Positions 16,203 to 24,815 of a stretch of 64,000 nt of DNA are shown piece after piece. The DNA lies in contig NZ_WJIE01000003.1 of the NCBI RefSeq assembly GCF_009649845.1, positions 868,001 to 932,000 on the forward strand, in the 5' to 3' direction. A program made the position numbers and the translations under genes. Origin of the DNA: Polyangium spumosum (GTDB lineage: Bacteria; Myxococcota_A; Polyangia; Polyangiales; Polyangiaceae). Each line of letters opens with the position of its first letter. The first letter of the stretch is position 1. The notes beneath the pieces are model-generated. The model ran no database searches. It worked only from the letters and a program-made list of their open reading frames with translations, and was not told where the DNA came from.

Positions 16203-17669
16203 ATGAGCGACGCCGAGAAGGCGCAGGAGACGTGGGTGCTGGTCGCTGGAACGGGCTCACGCGACGCGCCCTTGCCCAGGACGGAGGAGCTCGCCGCGCA
16301 GGCGATCGGGCGGGCGCTGGCGCACGCGGGCGCGGGGCTCGTGACCTGCGGCTGGAACGGCGTGGACAAGGCCACGACGATGGCCTTCGCCGGCGAGCTC
16401 CAGGCCCTCGGCCTGCCGCTCTCGACGCGCCTCAAGCAAATCGTCCCGCGCCCCGACGAGCCCGCCTTTTTCGGCGGAGACGTGGTGTACGTGGAGAAAG
16501 GCGTGCCGGAATGGGTCGAGAGCGTGCGGCGCGCGCAGGCCGTGATCCTCATCGGCGGCGTCAGCGGTACGTACAAGACATACCAAACCGCGCGGAATGA
16601 GCAGGTGCCGGTGTTTCCGCTCCCGTCCACGGGCGGCGACGCGAAGAAGGCATTCGACGAGATGATGGCGGATTTCGAGGGCGTGGGGCTCCACCGGCGC
16701 GTGACGCGCGCGCAGATCGCCTCGCTCGATACGCCGATCGGGTCACGCGAGGCGGCCGACGACGCCGCCGAGCGGCTCCTCGACCTCGTGACGGAGGAGC
16801 TCTCGGGCCGGCGGCCCGTCACCCAGGCAGATCGGCCGAAGGCGCCGCGTCCGCGCAAGAGCGAGGCGAAGGTGAAGCCCGAGCGGATCGATTTTTTGCT
16901 CGTCACGGCGCTGCCCGAGGAGCGCGACGCGTTGCTGCGCCGCCTGCCCGGCTTCGAGCGGGTCGTGCCCCGCAAGGACGACGTGCACGTCTATTTTCGC
17001 GCGCAATTGCCCGTCTCGGACGGCGCAGGCAGTTATCGCGTCGTGGTGCTGCCGCTGCTCGGAATGGGCCGCGTGAATGCGGCGACGGCGACGGCGGACG
17101 CGATCAAGCGCTGGCGGCCGCGGCACGTAGTGCTCGTGGGGATCGCGGGGGGCGTCGCGGCCCACCGCGTCTCGCTCGGGGATCTGCTCATCTCGGAGCA
17201 GGTCGTCGATTACGAGCTGCAGAAGCTCACGGAGCAGGGGATCGAGGTGCGCTGGTCGGTGCACAAGGCGTCGCGGAGGCTTTATGCGGCGGCGCTGAAC
17301 GTGCTCGGCAACGGGTGGACGCAGGGGGTCGTGGTCCCGCGGCCCGGCGAGGGCGCGCCGCGGATCCACCTCGGGCCGATCGCCTCGGGCGACAAGGTCG
17401 TCGCGGTCGAGCGGGTGCTCACGGAGTATCGGAACGTGTGGCCGTCGATGATCGGCGTGGAGATGGAGGCCGCGGGCGTGGCGAGCGCGTGCTTCGCGGC
17501 CGCGCGTCAGCCCGAGTTTTTCATGGTGCGAGGCGTGTCGGACCTCGCCGACGCGCAGAAAAACACGCCACGCGTGGAGGGGTATCGAGCGTATGCCTGC
17601 GACGTGGCCGCGGCGTACACGGTGGAGCTGCTCCGCAGCCACCCGATCCCGTTCACGAAGAGCCGCTGA
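16203..17669 (+). CDS. SLOG domain fused to a nucleoside phosphorylase/nucleosidase
   Basis: The 488-residue protein begins with a SLOG/STALD-like domain (about residues 10-200): WVLVAGTGSR, GAGLVTCGWNGVDKAT, AVILIGGVSGTYKT and a PVFPLPSTGG strand. After a basic Pro/Lys linker (about 205-225) comes a purine phosphorylase/MTA-SAH nucleosidase fold: LLVTALPEERDALL, VLVGIAGGVA, then catalytic-type residues E420-M-E422 in VEMEAAG and D447 in RGVSDLAD. These are the purine-ribosyl-binding Glu and the base-protonating Asp of that family. It should cleave a purine nucleoside or nucleotide-derived ligand. Pairing with a SIR2-SLOG protein suggests a second effector or a signal-degrading enzyme (inference). 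Confidence 0.87.
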   Translation: MSDAEKAQETWVLVAGTGSRDAPLPRTEELAAQAIGRALAHAGAGLVTCGWNGVDKATTMAFAGELQALGLPLSTRLKQIVPRPDEPAFFGGDVVYVEKGVPEWVESVRRAQAVILIGGVSGTYKTYQTARNEQVPVFPLPSTGGDAKKAFDEMMADFEGVGLHRRVTRAQIASLDTPIGSREAADDAAERLLDLVTEELSGRRPVTQADRPKAPRPRKSEAKVKPERIDFLLVTALPEERDALLRRLPGFERVVPRKDDVHVYFRAQLPVSDGAGSYRVVVLPLLGMGRVNAATATADAIKRWRPRHVVLVGIAGGVAAHRVSLGDLLISEQVVDYELQKLTEQGIEVRWSVHKASRRLYAAALNVLGNGWTQGVVVPRPGEGAPRIHLGPIASGDKVVAVERVLTEYRNVWPSMIGVEMEAAGVASACFAAARQPEFFMVRGVSDLADAQKNTPRVEGYRAYACDVAAAYTVELLRSHPIPFTKSR

Positions 17670-18383
17670 TCACTTCGGCTCGAGCTTCACGCCGTGCAGG
17701 ACGTTGCGCTTCTTGTCGACCTCCTCGAGCAGATCGGAGTCGATGAGCAGGTGCGCCTGCATGCTGTCCTCTTCGCTGTTCCAGAGCTTGCCGTCGAACG
17801 CGATGCGGCCCGCGCTGTCCGTGTCGAGCCAGTAGTTGCCGCTCGCGTCGTCGCCCGCCACGGTCGTCGCGCCGAGGTCGGGGCTGCCGTCGTTGCCCGG
17901 GAACGGGTTCGGCGGCTGCGCGAACTGCTGGCCGAGCAGGTTCGTCACGCGGCGCTCGAGCGGCGACGCGGGCGAAGGATCGAGCGCGAGCGGGCGCAGG
18001 AACCCGGAATGATCCATCGACACGCGTGATCCCTTCACCTGGAACACGAGCGAGGTGCCCGGCTCGAAGCTCACGGCGAGCGCGCGCGGGCCGACCTTCA
18101 CGGCGACGCCCGGGGTCTTCGCCGGGATCACGACCTCCTCGATCTGCTTGCCCGAGATGAGCAGCAGCTTGTGGCCCGGCGTGATCTTGCGTCCGCCCGA
18201 CTCGATCTCGCGGCGCAGCGTGATGCCGTGCGACGAATAAAACTGCAGGTTCTTGACCTCGTCGTCGGTGAGCCCGTGCTCGACGCGGATCTCGTGGGTG
18301 AACGGGATGAGGCTCGAGCACCCCGTGAGGGCCGAGAGGGCGACGGCGGCGAGGGACACGAAGAGGGCAGGACGGGCAAGCAT
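17670..18383 (-). CDS. Hypothetical lipoprotein
   Basis: The 237-residue protein has a signal peptide and lipobox LTGC, then a beta-rich body with HGITLRREIESGGRKITPGHKLLL and a C-terminal region ending in VLHGVKLEPK. ATG 18383 is preceded by GGAGG at 7 bp. The stop abuts the stop of the convergent SLOG-nucleosidase gene. No domain is recognised. Confidence 0.8.
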   Translation of the reverse strand: MLARPALFVSLAAVALSALTGCSSLIPFTHEIRVEHGLTDDEVKNLQFYSSHGITLRREIESGGRKITPGHKLLLISGKQIEEVVIPAKTPGVAVKVGPRALAVSFEPGTSLVFQVKGSRVSMDHSGFLRPLALDPSPASPLERRVTNLLGQQFAQPPNPFPGNDGSPDLGATTVAGDDASGNYWLDTDSAGRIAFDGKLWNSEEDSMQAHLLIDSDLLEEVDKKRNVLHGVKLEPK

Positions 18384-18546
18384 CGGGATCCTCCGAGGAG
18401 AGCGCAGCGAGCGGCAGCTTTCAAGGGGCGGCGCGGGCGTCATGCCCCGTGAACGTCCCTCGCCCGGCAGGACTTACAGGGGCACGGCGCGCGCCAGATC
18501 CCGAAGGGGCGCTGCCGGTTGACGGGCCCGATGCCGGAGCGTATTC

Positions 18547-19032
18547 GTGGATGCCCCGGACGTAAACGCCACGAATGTCAACGACGGAGCAGCCTTGCAA
18601 CACGATACGCCTCACATCGTCGCCATCGGCCCCGCCCATCGCTTGACGTTCGAGCCGCCCGACCTCGTGGTGCTGTCGTGGAACGGCGAGGTCGAGCCGG
18701 AGCACATGCGCGCCTTCTACGACGTGCTCGCGGACGTCTCGGGCGGGCGGCAGCTCCTCGTGTTGCTCGACATGACGCGCACGATCGAGCCGGGCTCGAA
18801 GACGCGCAAGATGGCCGTGGAGGACCCGCGCACCCAGCTCATGGGCGCGCTGGCGCTCGTGAACGCGAGCTTCCGGATGCGGGTGATCGTGACCATGATG
18901 GACAAGGCCGTGAGTATCTTCCGGGGACAGACCCGGCGCACGACCTGCTTCGACGACGAGCGCGCCGCGCGCGAGTGGCTGGCCACGCAGAGGCCACACC
19001 TCTCGCGCATCGACCTCGCGTCGGCGTCCTAG
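18547..19032 (+). CDS. STAS/SpoIIAA-like protein
   Basis: The 161-residue protein has the alternating strand-helix pattern of STAS-like (SpoIIAA-like, PF11964-type) domains: PDLVVLSWNGEVEPEHM, QLLVLLDMTRT, MRVIVTMMDKA, ending TTCFDDERAAREWL. These bind partner proteins or lipids in regulatory switches. GTG 18547 is the best start in frame. Its stop overlaps by 4 bp the stop of the convergent patatin gene. No kinase or phosphatase partner is adjacent. Confidence 0.75.
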   Translation: MDAPDVNATNVNDGAALQHDTPHIVAIGPAHRLTFEPPDLVVLSWNGEVEPEHMRAFYDVLADVSGGRQLLVLLDMTRTIEPGSKTRKMAVEDPRTQLMGALALVNASFRMRVIVTMMDKAVSIFRGQTRRTTCFDDERAAREWLATQRPHLSRIDLASAS

Positions 19033-20141
19033 GCCGCCTCCCAGCCGAGGCGCGCCATCACGCCGCGGCGCTTGTCCATCCACTCGGCGATGCGCTCGCG
19101 CGTCGTGCGGTAGGCGTACTCGAGGATGGCGCGGCGCGCGGCGAGGTTCGAAGGGTTGTGCAGGAAGAGCAGGACGTCGCTCGGCTCGGGCTCGAGCACG
19201 AGGACGTGCATGCCGGTCTTCTGCTGGATCTGCTCGACGTTCTGGGCGAGCCGCGCGTGCGTGCCGATACGCATGGCCTGGTTCATCACCCAGAACAGGC
19301 CCTTGTCGCGCACGCTCTGCCGCACGCCGTGCCCCGTGGGGACCCCATGGTGCGCGACGGAGACGGGCACCATGGGGTTGACGACGACCGCGAACTCGAC
19401 GCCCGCCTCGGCCGCGACGTCGAGATGCGCGACGTCGCCGAGCCCGCCGTCGATGTAGTGCCGATCCCCGATGCGGATGGGCGAAAAGAAGGGCGGGAGC
19501 GCGAGCGACGCGGCGCAGGCGAGCGAGACCGGGATGTCCTCGTGCCCGTCGGCGCCGAAGAGGACACGGTCGCCGCAGTCGACGTCGTACGTGGGGATGC
19601 GCAAGGGGCGCGGCATCGCGCGGAAGGCGTTGGGGATGCCGCGGCGGAGGAAAAACTCGGCGAGGAAACGCTCGTACCGGTCGAGCGTGAAGAAGCCCGC
19701 GGGCAGCGAGTCCGAGAGGCGATCGATCTGCTCCCAGAGGTAGAGGTGGCTCGGCGCGTTCGGCACGGCCGTGTCGCGGTGCGACGAGAGGCGCGCGAGG
19801 GCGTGGCGAATCGCGACCCACGAGGTGGAGAGCGCGCGGCGCCACTCGTCGATGTCCATGCGGAAGACGTGGCCACGCTCGAGCGGGAAGAAGTTGTCGA
19901 CCGGATCGAGCAGCGCGCGGTAGAGGCGATCGACGGGGATACCGCCGGCGAGCGCGGCGGCGACGCTCGCGCCGCTCGATTGTCCGAGGTAGAGGGAAAA
20001 ACTCTGACCGTCCATGCCTCGCACGCCGTCGGCGAGCGCGGCGAGCGCGCCGATCTGGTAGAGCGCGCCGGTGAGGCCTCCGCCCGGCAAGCAGAGGGCG
20101 GTCTTCGGAGGGTCGTGGGGAGAGCCTGACGCGTCGCTCAC
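19029..20141 (-). CDS. Patatin-like phospholipase
   Basis: The 370-residue protein carries the patatin signature: oxyanion loop PGGGLTGALYQIGAL, nucleophile elbow GQSSG, and the catalytic aspartate in YIDGGLGDVAHLD. It is expected to be a serine lipid acyl hydrolase using a Ser-Asp dyad, in the cytoplasm or at the inner membrane; no signal peptide is seen. The start is GTG 20141, which overlaps the stop of the upstream CPBP protease gene as GTGA, showing translational coupling. It ends an nadB-CPBP-patatin operon. Confidence 0.9.
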   Translation of the reverse strand: MSDASGSPHDPPKTALCLPGGGLTGALYQIGALAALADGVRGMDGQSFSLYLGQSSGASVAAALAGGIPVDRLYRALLDPVDNFFPLERGHVFRMDIDEWRRALSTSWVAIRHALARLSSHRDTAVPNAPSHLYLWEQIDRLSDSLPAGFFTLDRYERFLAEFFLRRGIPNAFRAMPRPLRIPTYDVDCGDRVLFGADGHEDIPVSLACAASLALPPFFSPIRIGDRHYIDGGLGDVAHLDVAAEAGVEFAVVVNPMVPVSVAHHGVPTGHGVRQSVRDKGLFWVMNQAMRIGTHARLAQNVEQIQQKTGMHVLVLEPEPSDVLLFLHNPSNLAARRAILEYAYRTTRERIAEWMDKRRGVMARLGWEAA

Positions 20142-21010
20142 GCTGCGTCCTTTCCTCGGGCCAGCCGCGCCACCTCGGATCGTTTCCCGAGGAGGTAGAC
20201 GAGGCCCAGCAAGACGATGGTGACGGCGGATCCGCCGATCGTCACGAGGAGCGGGATCGGCTGAGCGTCCGCGATCTCCGCCGGGGATCGCGTGTAGACG
20301 GACGCGAGCGTGATGCCGTTGAAGAGGCCGTGCATGACGAAGCTCGGCAGGAGCGATCCGCTCGCGCTGCGGAGCAAGCCGAGCGAGAGGCCGACGAGGC
20401 CGATGGGCAGGATGAGCTGCCACTCGAGGTGCGCCATCGCGAAGAGGACGCTCGTCACGAGGACGGTGCCGAGCGCGTCGTGACGACGACGCAGAGGACG
20501 GAAGAGCGCGCCGCGGAAGAAGACCTCTTCGATGAGCGGACCGGCGAGCACGAGGATGACGAAGAAGAGGATCCGCTTGGGCACGCCGCCCGCGAGCAGC
20601 TCGTGGAGCGACTCCTCGCGCGGCTGCGCCGTGGGCCAGCGCCTGACGAGCAGGTCGTAGAGCGCGTTCGCCGGGACCTGCACGGCCATGCCGAGCAGCG
20701 CCGCGAGCGGGAAGAAGCCGAGGTGCGTCGGGCGCACGGCGAGGTAGTCGCGGATCGATCTGTCCGGCGCGTGGAGCTGCAGGATCAGGAAGAGCGCGAG
20801 CAACGTGGCGACGAGCTGGCAGCCGAAGCTCGTGACGAGGTCGGGGCGGCCCTCGCTGCGGATCGATCCGATGAGCGAGAGGAAGAAGATGTAGACGAAC
20901 GTCGTGCCGACCGCGAAGCCCGCGGCGACGAAGTAACTCATGCTCCGCTCGCCGCCCTCGGGGCGCGGCACGAGCGGCTGGCTCGATCGCTCGTCGTCGT
21001 CCGGGCCCAT
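20138..21010 (-). CDS. CPBP-family intramembrane metalloprotease (Rce1-like)
   Basis: The 290-residue protein has a hydrophilic acidic N-terminus and about seven or eight hydrophobic segments. The metalloprotease motifs are present: EEVFFRG (EExxxR), AMAHLEW and HGLFNG, which supply the glutamates and histidines of the zinc site. Family members cleave CAAX-type or other substrates in the membrane or serve as bacteriocin self-immunity proteins. Its ATG overlaps the nadB stop (TGATG) and its stop overlaps the patatin start. Confidence 0.9.
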   Translation of the reverse strand: MGPDDDERSSQPLVPRPEGGERSMSYFVAAGFAVGTTFVYIFFLSLIGSIRSEGRPDLVTSFGCQLVATLLALFLILQLHAPDRSIRDYLAVRPTHLGFFPLAALLGMAVQVPANALYDLLVRRWPTAQPREESLHELLAGGVPKRILFFVILVLAGPLIEEVFFRGALFRPLRRRHDALGTVLVTSVLFAMAHLEWQLILPIGLVGLSLGLLRSASGSLLPSFVMHGLFNGITLASVYTRSPAEIADAQPIPLLVTIGGSAVTIVLLGLVYLLGKRSEVARLARGKDAA

Positions 21011-22647
21011 CAGCGCCCCCGAAGATGAGGCGGGACGCCCCGCTTGACGACCGTGTCCACGGCGTAACGATCACTCGTCTGCGGGTAGTCGATCGTGTGG
21101 TGCAGGCCGCGGCTCTCGTGGCGCGCGGACGCGCAGCCCACGATGAGCTCCGCGACGGTGGCGATGTTGCGCAGCTCCAAAAGATCACGCGTCACGAGGT
21201 GCCTCCAGTAATACTCGCGGATCTCGTCCTGCAAGAGGGCGATACGCCGCGCGGCGCGGCGCAGGCGCGCGTTCGAGCGGACGATGCCGACGTAGTTCCA
21301 CATCGTGCGGCGGAGCTCGTCCCAGTTGTGCGTCACGACGACCTCCTCGTCGCTCGGGACGGCGTCGCCGATCTGCCACTCGGGGACCTCGGGCGGCGGG
21401 CTCTTGCGCAGCTCGCCGATGTTCGACGTGAGCTTCACGGCGGCGCGGTGGCCGAAGACGAGGCCCTCGAGCAGCGAGTTCGAGGCGAGGCGGTTGGCGC
21501 CGTGCAGCCCCGTGCACGCGCACTCGCCGACGGCCCAGAGGCCGGGGATCGTGGTGCGTCCGTGCAGGTCCGTGCTGATGCCGCCGCAGAGGTAGTGCGC
21601 CGCGGGGACGACGGGGATCGGCTGGCTCGTGATGTCGATCCCGAAGCGCAGGCACTCGGCGTAGATCGTGGGGAAGTGGTCGACCACGAAGCTCGCGGGC
21701 TTGTGCGTGATGTCGAGCAGGACGAACTCGCTGCCCGTGCGCTTCATCTCGAAGTCGATGGCGCGCGCCACGATGTCGCGCGGCGCGAGCTCCTTGCGCG
21801 GATCGTGGTTCGCCATGAACGGCGCGCCGTCGGGCAGGCGCAGGATCGCGCCCTCGCCGCGCAGCGCCTCCGTGATGAGGAAGCTCTTCGCCTGCGGGTG
21901 GTAGAGGCAGGTCGGGTGGAACTGGTAGAACTCCATGTTCGCGATCTCGGCGCCCGCGCGGTACGCCATCGCGATGCCGTCGCCCGTCGCGACGTCGGGG
22001 TTCGACGTGTAGAGGTAGACCTTGCCCGCGCCGCCCGAGGCGAGGACCGTGGCGCGCGCGAGGTACGTCTCGACGAGGTGGCTCTTCGCGTCGTCCTCGC
22101 CGTCCTTGCGCGTGGCCGTGTTGAGCACGTAGGCGCCGACGCAGACGTCGGGGCCGCCGAAGCGCGACATGACGATGAGATCGATCGCCATGTGGTGCTC
22201 GCGGATGCGGATGTTCGGGTGCGCGCGGCAGCGCTCGAGCAGCGCGCGCTCGACCTCGAGGCCGGTCGCGTCGGCGACGTGCAAGACGCGCCGCGCGCTG
22301 TGCCCGCCCTCGCGGGCGAGGGCGATCGAGCCGTCCTTGTCGCGGTCGAAGCGGGCCCCGCGCTCCATGAGCTCGAGGATCCGATCGGGACCTTCGCGCA
22401 CGCAGATGTCGACGACGACGTCGTGACAGAGGCCGGCGCCGGCGACGAGCGTGTCCTCGATGTGCGCCGCGAAGGTGTCCTCGGGCGAGATGACGGCGGC
22501 GATGCCGCCCTGCGCCCAGCGGGTGTTCGACTCCTCGCTGCTGCGCTTGGTGACGACCACGACCTCGCCTTGGTCGGCGACGTCGAGGGCGAAGGTCAGG
22601 CCAGCGATCCCGCTGCCGATGACGAGAAAATCGGTCGTGACGGCCAC
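21010..22647 (-). CDS. nadB: L-aspartate oxidase
   Basis: The 545-residue flavoprotein oxidises L-aspartate to iminoaspartate, the first step of de novo NAD synthesis. It shows the FAD dinucleotide motif LVIGSGIAGLTFALD at the N-terminus, the NTRWAQGGIAAV active-site loop typical of NadB, then HSARRVLHVADATG, EFYQFHPT, and HYLCGGISTDLHGRT, with the C-terminal helical cap. Length matches the family. GTG 22647 is the first start before the nucleotide-binding strand. No nadA or nadC is adjacent; instead it leads an overlapping operon with the CPBP protease and patatin genes and is divergent from etfB. Confidence 0.95.
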   Translation of the reverse strand: MAVTTDFLVIGSGIAGLTFALDVADQGEVVVVTKRSSEESNTRWAQGGIAAVISPEDTFAAHIEDTLVAGAGLCHDVVVDICVREGPDRILELMERGARFDRDKDGSIALAREGGHSARRVLHVADATGLEVERALLERCRAHPNIRIREHHMAIDLIVMSRFGGPDVCVGAYVLNTATRKDGEDDAKSHLVETYLARATVLASGGAGKVYLYTSNPDVATGDGIAMAYRAGAEIANMEFYQFHPTCLYHPQAKSFLITEALRGEGAILRLPDGAPFMANHDPRKELAPRDIVARAIDFEMKRTGSEFVLLDITHKPASFVVDHFPTIYAECLRFGIDITSQPIPVVPAAHYLCGGISTDLHGRTTIPGLWAVGECACTGLHGANRLASNSLLEGLVFGHRAAVKLTSNIGELRKSPPPEVPEWQIGDAVPSDEEVVVTHNWDELRRTMWNYVGIVRSNARLRRAARRIALLQDEIREYYWRHLVTRDLLELRNIATVAELIVGCASARHESRGLHHTIDYPQTSDRYAVDTVVKRGVPPHLRGR

Positions 22648-22768
22648 GGGCGGCAGGGTAGCAGGCTCCTTGACGCACAACGACAACGCTGTCATTGAGG
22701 CACGCGCCGGGCAGGCGCGCGTCCTGCTCGGCCCGACCCTTTGGCCGCCGAAAGGAGCCTCCCGAACC

Positions 22769-23596
22769 GTGAAGATCCTCGTCCCTCTCAAGCGCGTCGC
22801 CGACCCGGACAACGCCAACAAGGTGAAGATCCCCGCATCGGGAGAGAAGATCGACACCGCCGGGCTCGAGTGGAAGCCGAACCCGTTCGACGAGTACGCC
22901 CTCGAGGCCGCGCTGCGGCTCACGGAGAACGGCACGCAGCCGAAGGTCCGTGCCGGTGAGGTCGTGGTCGTGACGTTCGGCCCGAAGGAGACGGAGACGA
23001 CGCTGCGCGCCTCGCTGGCGACGGGCGCCGATCGAGCGATCCGCGTGGACACGACCGACGACAAACTCGACGGTGACCTCGTGGCGCGCGCGCTGAAAGC
23101 GCTCGTCGAGAAGGAGAAGCCGGACGTCGTCTTGATGGGCAAGCAGGCGGTCGACGGCGACTCGAACCAGGTGGGGCAGATCCTCGCGGAGCTGCTCGAC
23201 TGGCCGATGGCGACGTTCGCCGCGACGATCCGCGAGGAGGCGGGCGCGCTGCTCGTGGGCCGCGAGGTCGACGGCGGCGTCTCGACGCTGCGCGTGAAGC
23301 TGCCGGCCGTGGTGACGGTCGACCTCCGTATCGTGGCGCCGACGAGCGTGTACTCGATGAAGACGCCGCAGACCCACAAGTACAACGACGGCGTGCGCTT
23401 CGCGGCCCTGCCGGCGATCATGGCGGCGAAGAAGAAGCCGCTCGCCGAGGTGAAGCTCGCCGACCTCGCGGCCGATCAGGCGCTCAAGGTCCAGTACCAC
23501 GGCTTCGCGGCGCCTCCGGCGCGCAAGGCGGGCATCAAGGTCAAGGACGTGAGCGATCTCGTCGGCAAGCTCAAGAACGAAGCGAAGGTCCTCTGA
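22769..23596 (+). CDS. etfB: Electron transfer flavoprotein beta subunit
   Basis: The 275-residue subunit starts at GTG 22769 after AAGGAG. Family features include ILVPLKRVADPD at the N-terminus, NPFDEYALEAALRL, TDDKLDGDLVARAL, the MGKQAVDGDSNQVGQ AMP-binding region, and the lysine-rich tail. With EtfA it carries electrons from acyl-CoA dehydrogenases to the quinone pool. etfA follows 48 bp downstream in the same operon. Confidence 0.95.
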   Translation: MKILVPLKRVADPDNANKVKIPASGEKIDTAGLEWKPNPFDEYALEAALRLTENGTQPKVRAGEVVVVTFGPKETETTLRASLATGADRAIRVDTTDDKLDGDLVARALKALVEKEKPDVVLMGKQAVDGDSNQVGQILAELLDWPMATFAATIREEAGALLVGREVDGGVSTLRVKLPAVVTVDLRIVAPTSVYSMKTPQTHKYNDGVRFAALPAIMAAKKKPLAEVKLADLAADQALKVQYHGFAAPPARKAGIKVKDVSDLVGKLKNEAKVL

Positions 23597-23644
23597 GGAC
23601 CCGCGGCAAACGACAAACCCCCATTTCAGAGAAGAGGAATCAGA

Positions 23645-24616
23645 ATGGCTGACGTTCTCGTTGTGGCGGAGGTTGCCGAGGGCAAGCTCAAGAAGACCAC
23701 ACACTCGGCGATCACGTTCGCGCAGAAGGCTGCGCCGGCGCTCGGTGGCACGTTCTCGATCCTGGTGATCGGCGACGGCGCCGGGAAGGCGGCGGCCGAG
23801 GCGCAGGGCTTCGGGGCGGCGAAGATCCTCGTGGTGGAGGATGCGTCGCTGAAGAGCTACGTCGCCGAGCGTTACGCGCCGACGGTGGCGGCCGTGGGCA
23901 AGGGCTTCGGCGTCGTGGTCGGCACGGCGAGCGCCTACGGCAAGGACCTGCTCCCGCGCGTCGCGGCGCGCCTCGGCGCGGGTTACGCGAGCGACATCAC
24001 GGAGGTCACGCCGGAGAACGGCAACCTCCGGTACAAGCGGCCAATGTTCGCGGGCAACGCGTTCGGCATCTGCTCGATCACGACGCCGATCCAGGTGGTG
24101 AGCGTGCGTCAGAGCGCGTTCGCCGCGGCGGAGCCGTCGGGCGGGCAGTCGGCGGTGGAGACGGTGGCGTACGCGGGCCCGAGCAAGGCGGCCGAGCGTG
24201 TCGAGTTCGTCTCGTTCGACCAGGTGAAGAGCGCGCGCCCGGAGCTGACGGAGGCGCGCGTGGTCGTGTCGGGTGGCCGCGCGCTGAAGGAGAAGTTCAA
24301 CCAGGTGCTCGACCCGCTCGCCGACGTGCTCGGCGCGGCCGTGGGCGCGAGCCGCGCGGCCTGCGACGCGGGCTACGCGCCGAGTGATCTGCAGGTCGGC
24401 CAGACGGGCAAGATCGTGGCGCCGCAGCTCTACTTCGCGATCGGCATCTCGGGCGCGATCCAGCACCTCGCGGGCATGAAGGGCTCGAAGGTGATCGTGG
24501 CGATCAACAAGGACGCCGACGCGCCGATCTTCCAGGTCGCCGACTACGGCCTCGTCGCGGACCTGTTCGCGACGGTGCCGGAGCTCGTGAAGGGGATCCA
24601 GGCGGCGAAGGGCTGA
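23645..24616 (+). CDS. etfA: Electron transfer flavoprotein alpha subunit
   Basis: The 323-residue FAD-binding subunit has the N-terminal [16 protein letters not shown] and the C-terminal FAD domain: [46 protein letters not shown] and [16 protein letters not shown] 23645 has GAGG at good distance. It completes the etfBA operon, which ends in a strong terminator hairpin. Confidence 0.96.
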   Translation: MADVLVVAEVAEGKLKKTTHSAITFAQKAAPALGGTFSILVIGDGAGKAAAEAQGFGAAKILVVEDASLKSYVAERYAPTVAAVGKGFGVVVGTASAYGKDLLPRVAARLGAGYASDITEVTPENGNLRYKRPMFAGNAFGICSITTPIQVVSVRQSAFAAAEPSGGQSAVETVAYAGPSKAAERVEFVSFDQVKSARPELTEARVVVSGGRALKEKFNQVLDPLADVLGAAVGASRAACDAGYAPSDLQVGQTGKIVAPQLYFAIGISGAIQHLAGMKGSKVIVAINKDADAPIFQVADYGLVADLFATVPELVKGIQAAKG

Positions 24617-24639
24617 GCCGCCCCGCCTCCGGGCCCCCG

Positions 24640-24680
24640 AGAGCCCCCTCTTCCGCGTGGAGAGGGGGCTCTTCTCGTTT
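24640..24680 (+). terminator. Intrinsic terminator after etfBA
   Basis: AGAGCCCCCTC pairs perfectly with GAGGGGGCTCT across an 11-bp loop, followed by a T-rich stretch (cttctcgttt). It lies 23 bp after the etfA stop and separates core metabolism from the type VI island. Confidence 0.8.
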
Positions 24681-24815
24681 GTGGCTTTGCCGCGCTGCGC
24701 CGCGCGCGAGAAGCCTATCGCATTCCTATGACTTCGAATAGATTGGGGGGTCCGTGAGGCGCGACGCGCCTCCACCCGCTTCTCCTCTGCTTCTTGCGCC
24801 ACGGAGTTCAGCACC

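Noticed and set aside
22670..22695. Sigma-70-like promoter TTGACG for etfB
   Set aside because: The spacer to any -10-like hexamer is 14-15 bp and the -10 match is poor.
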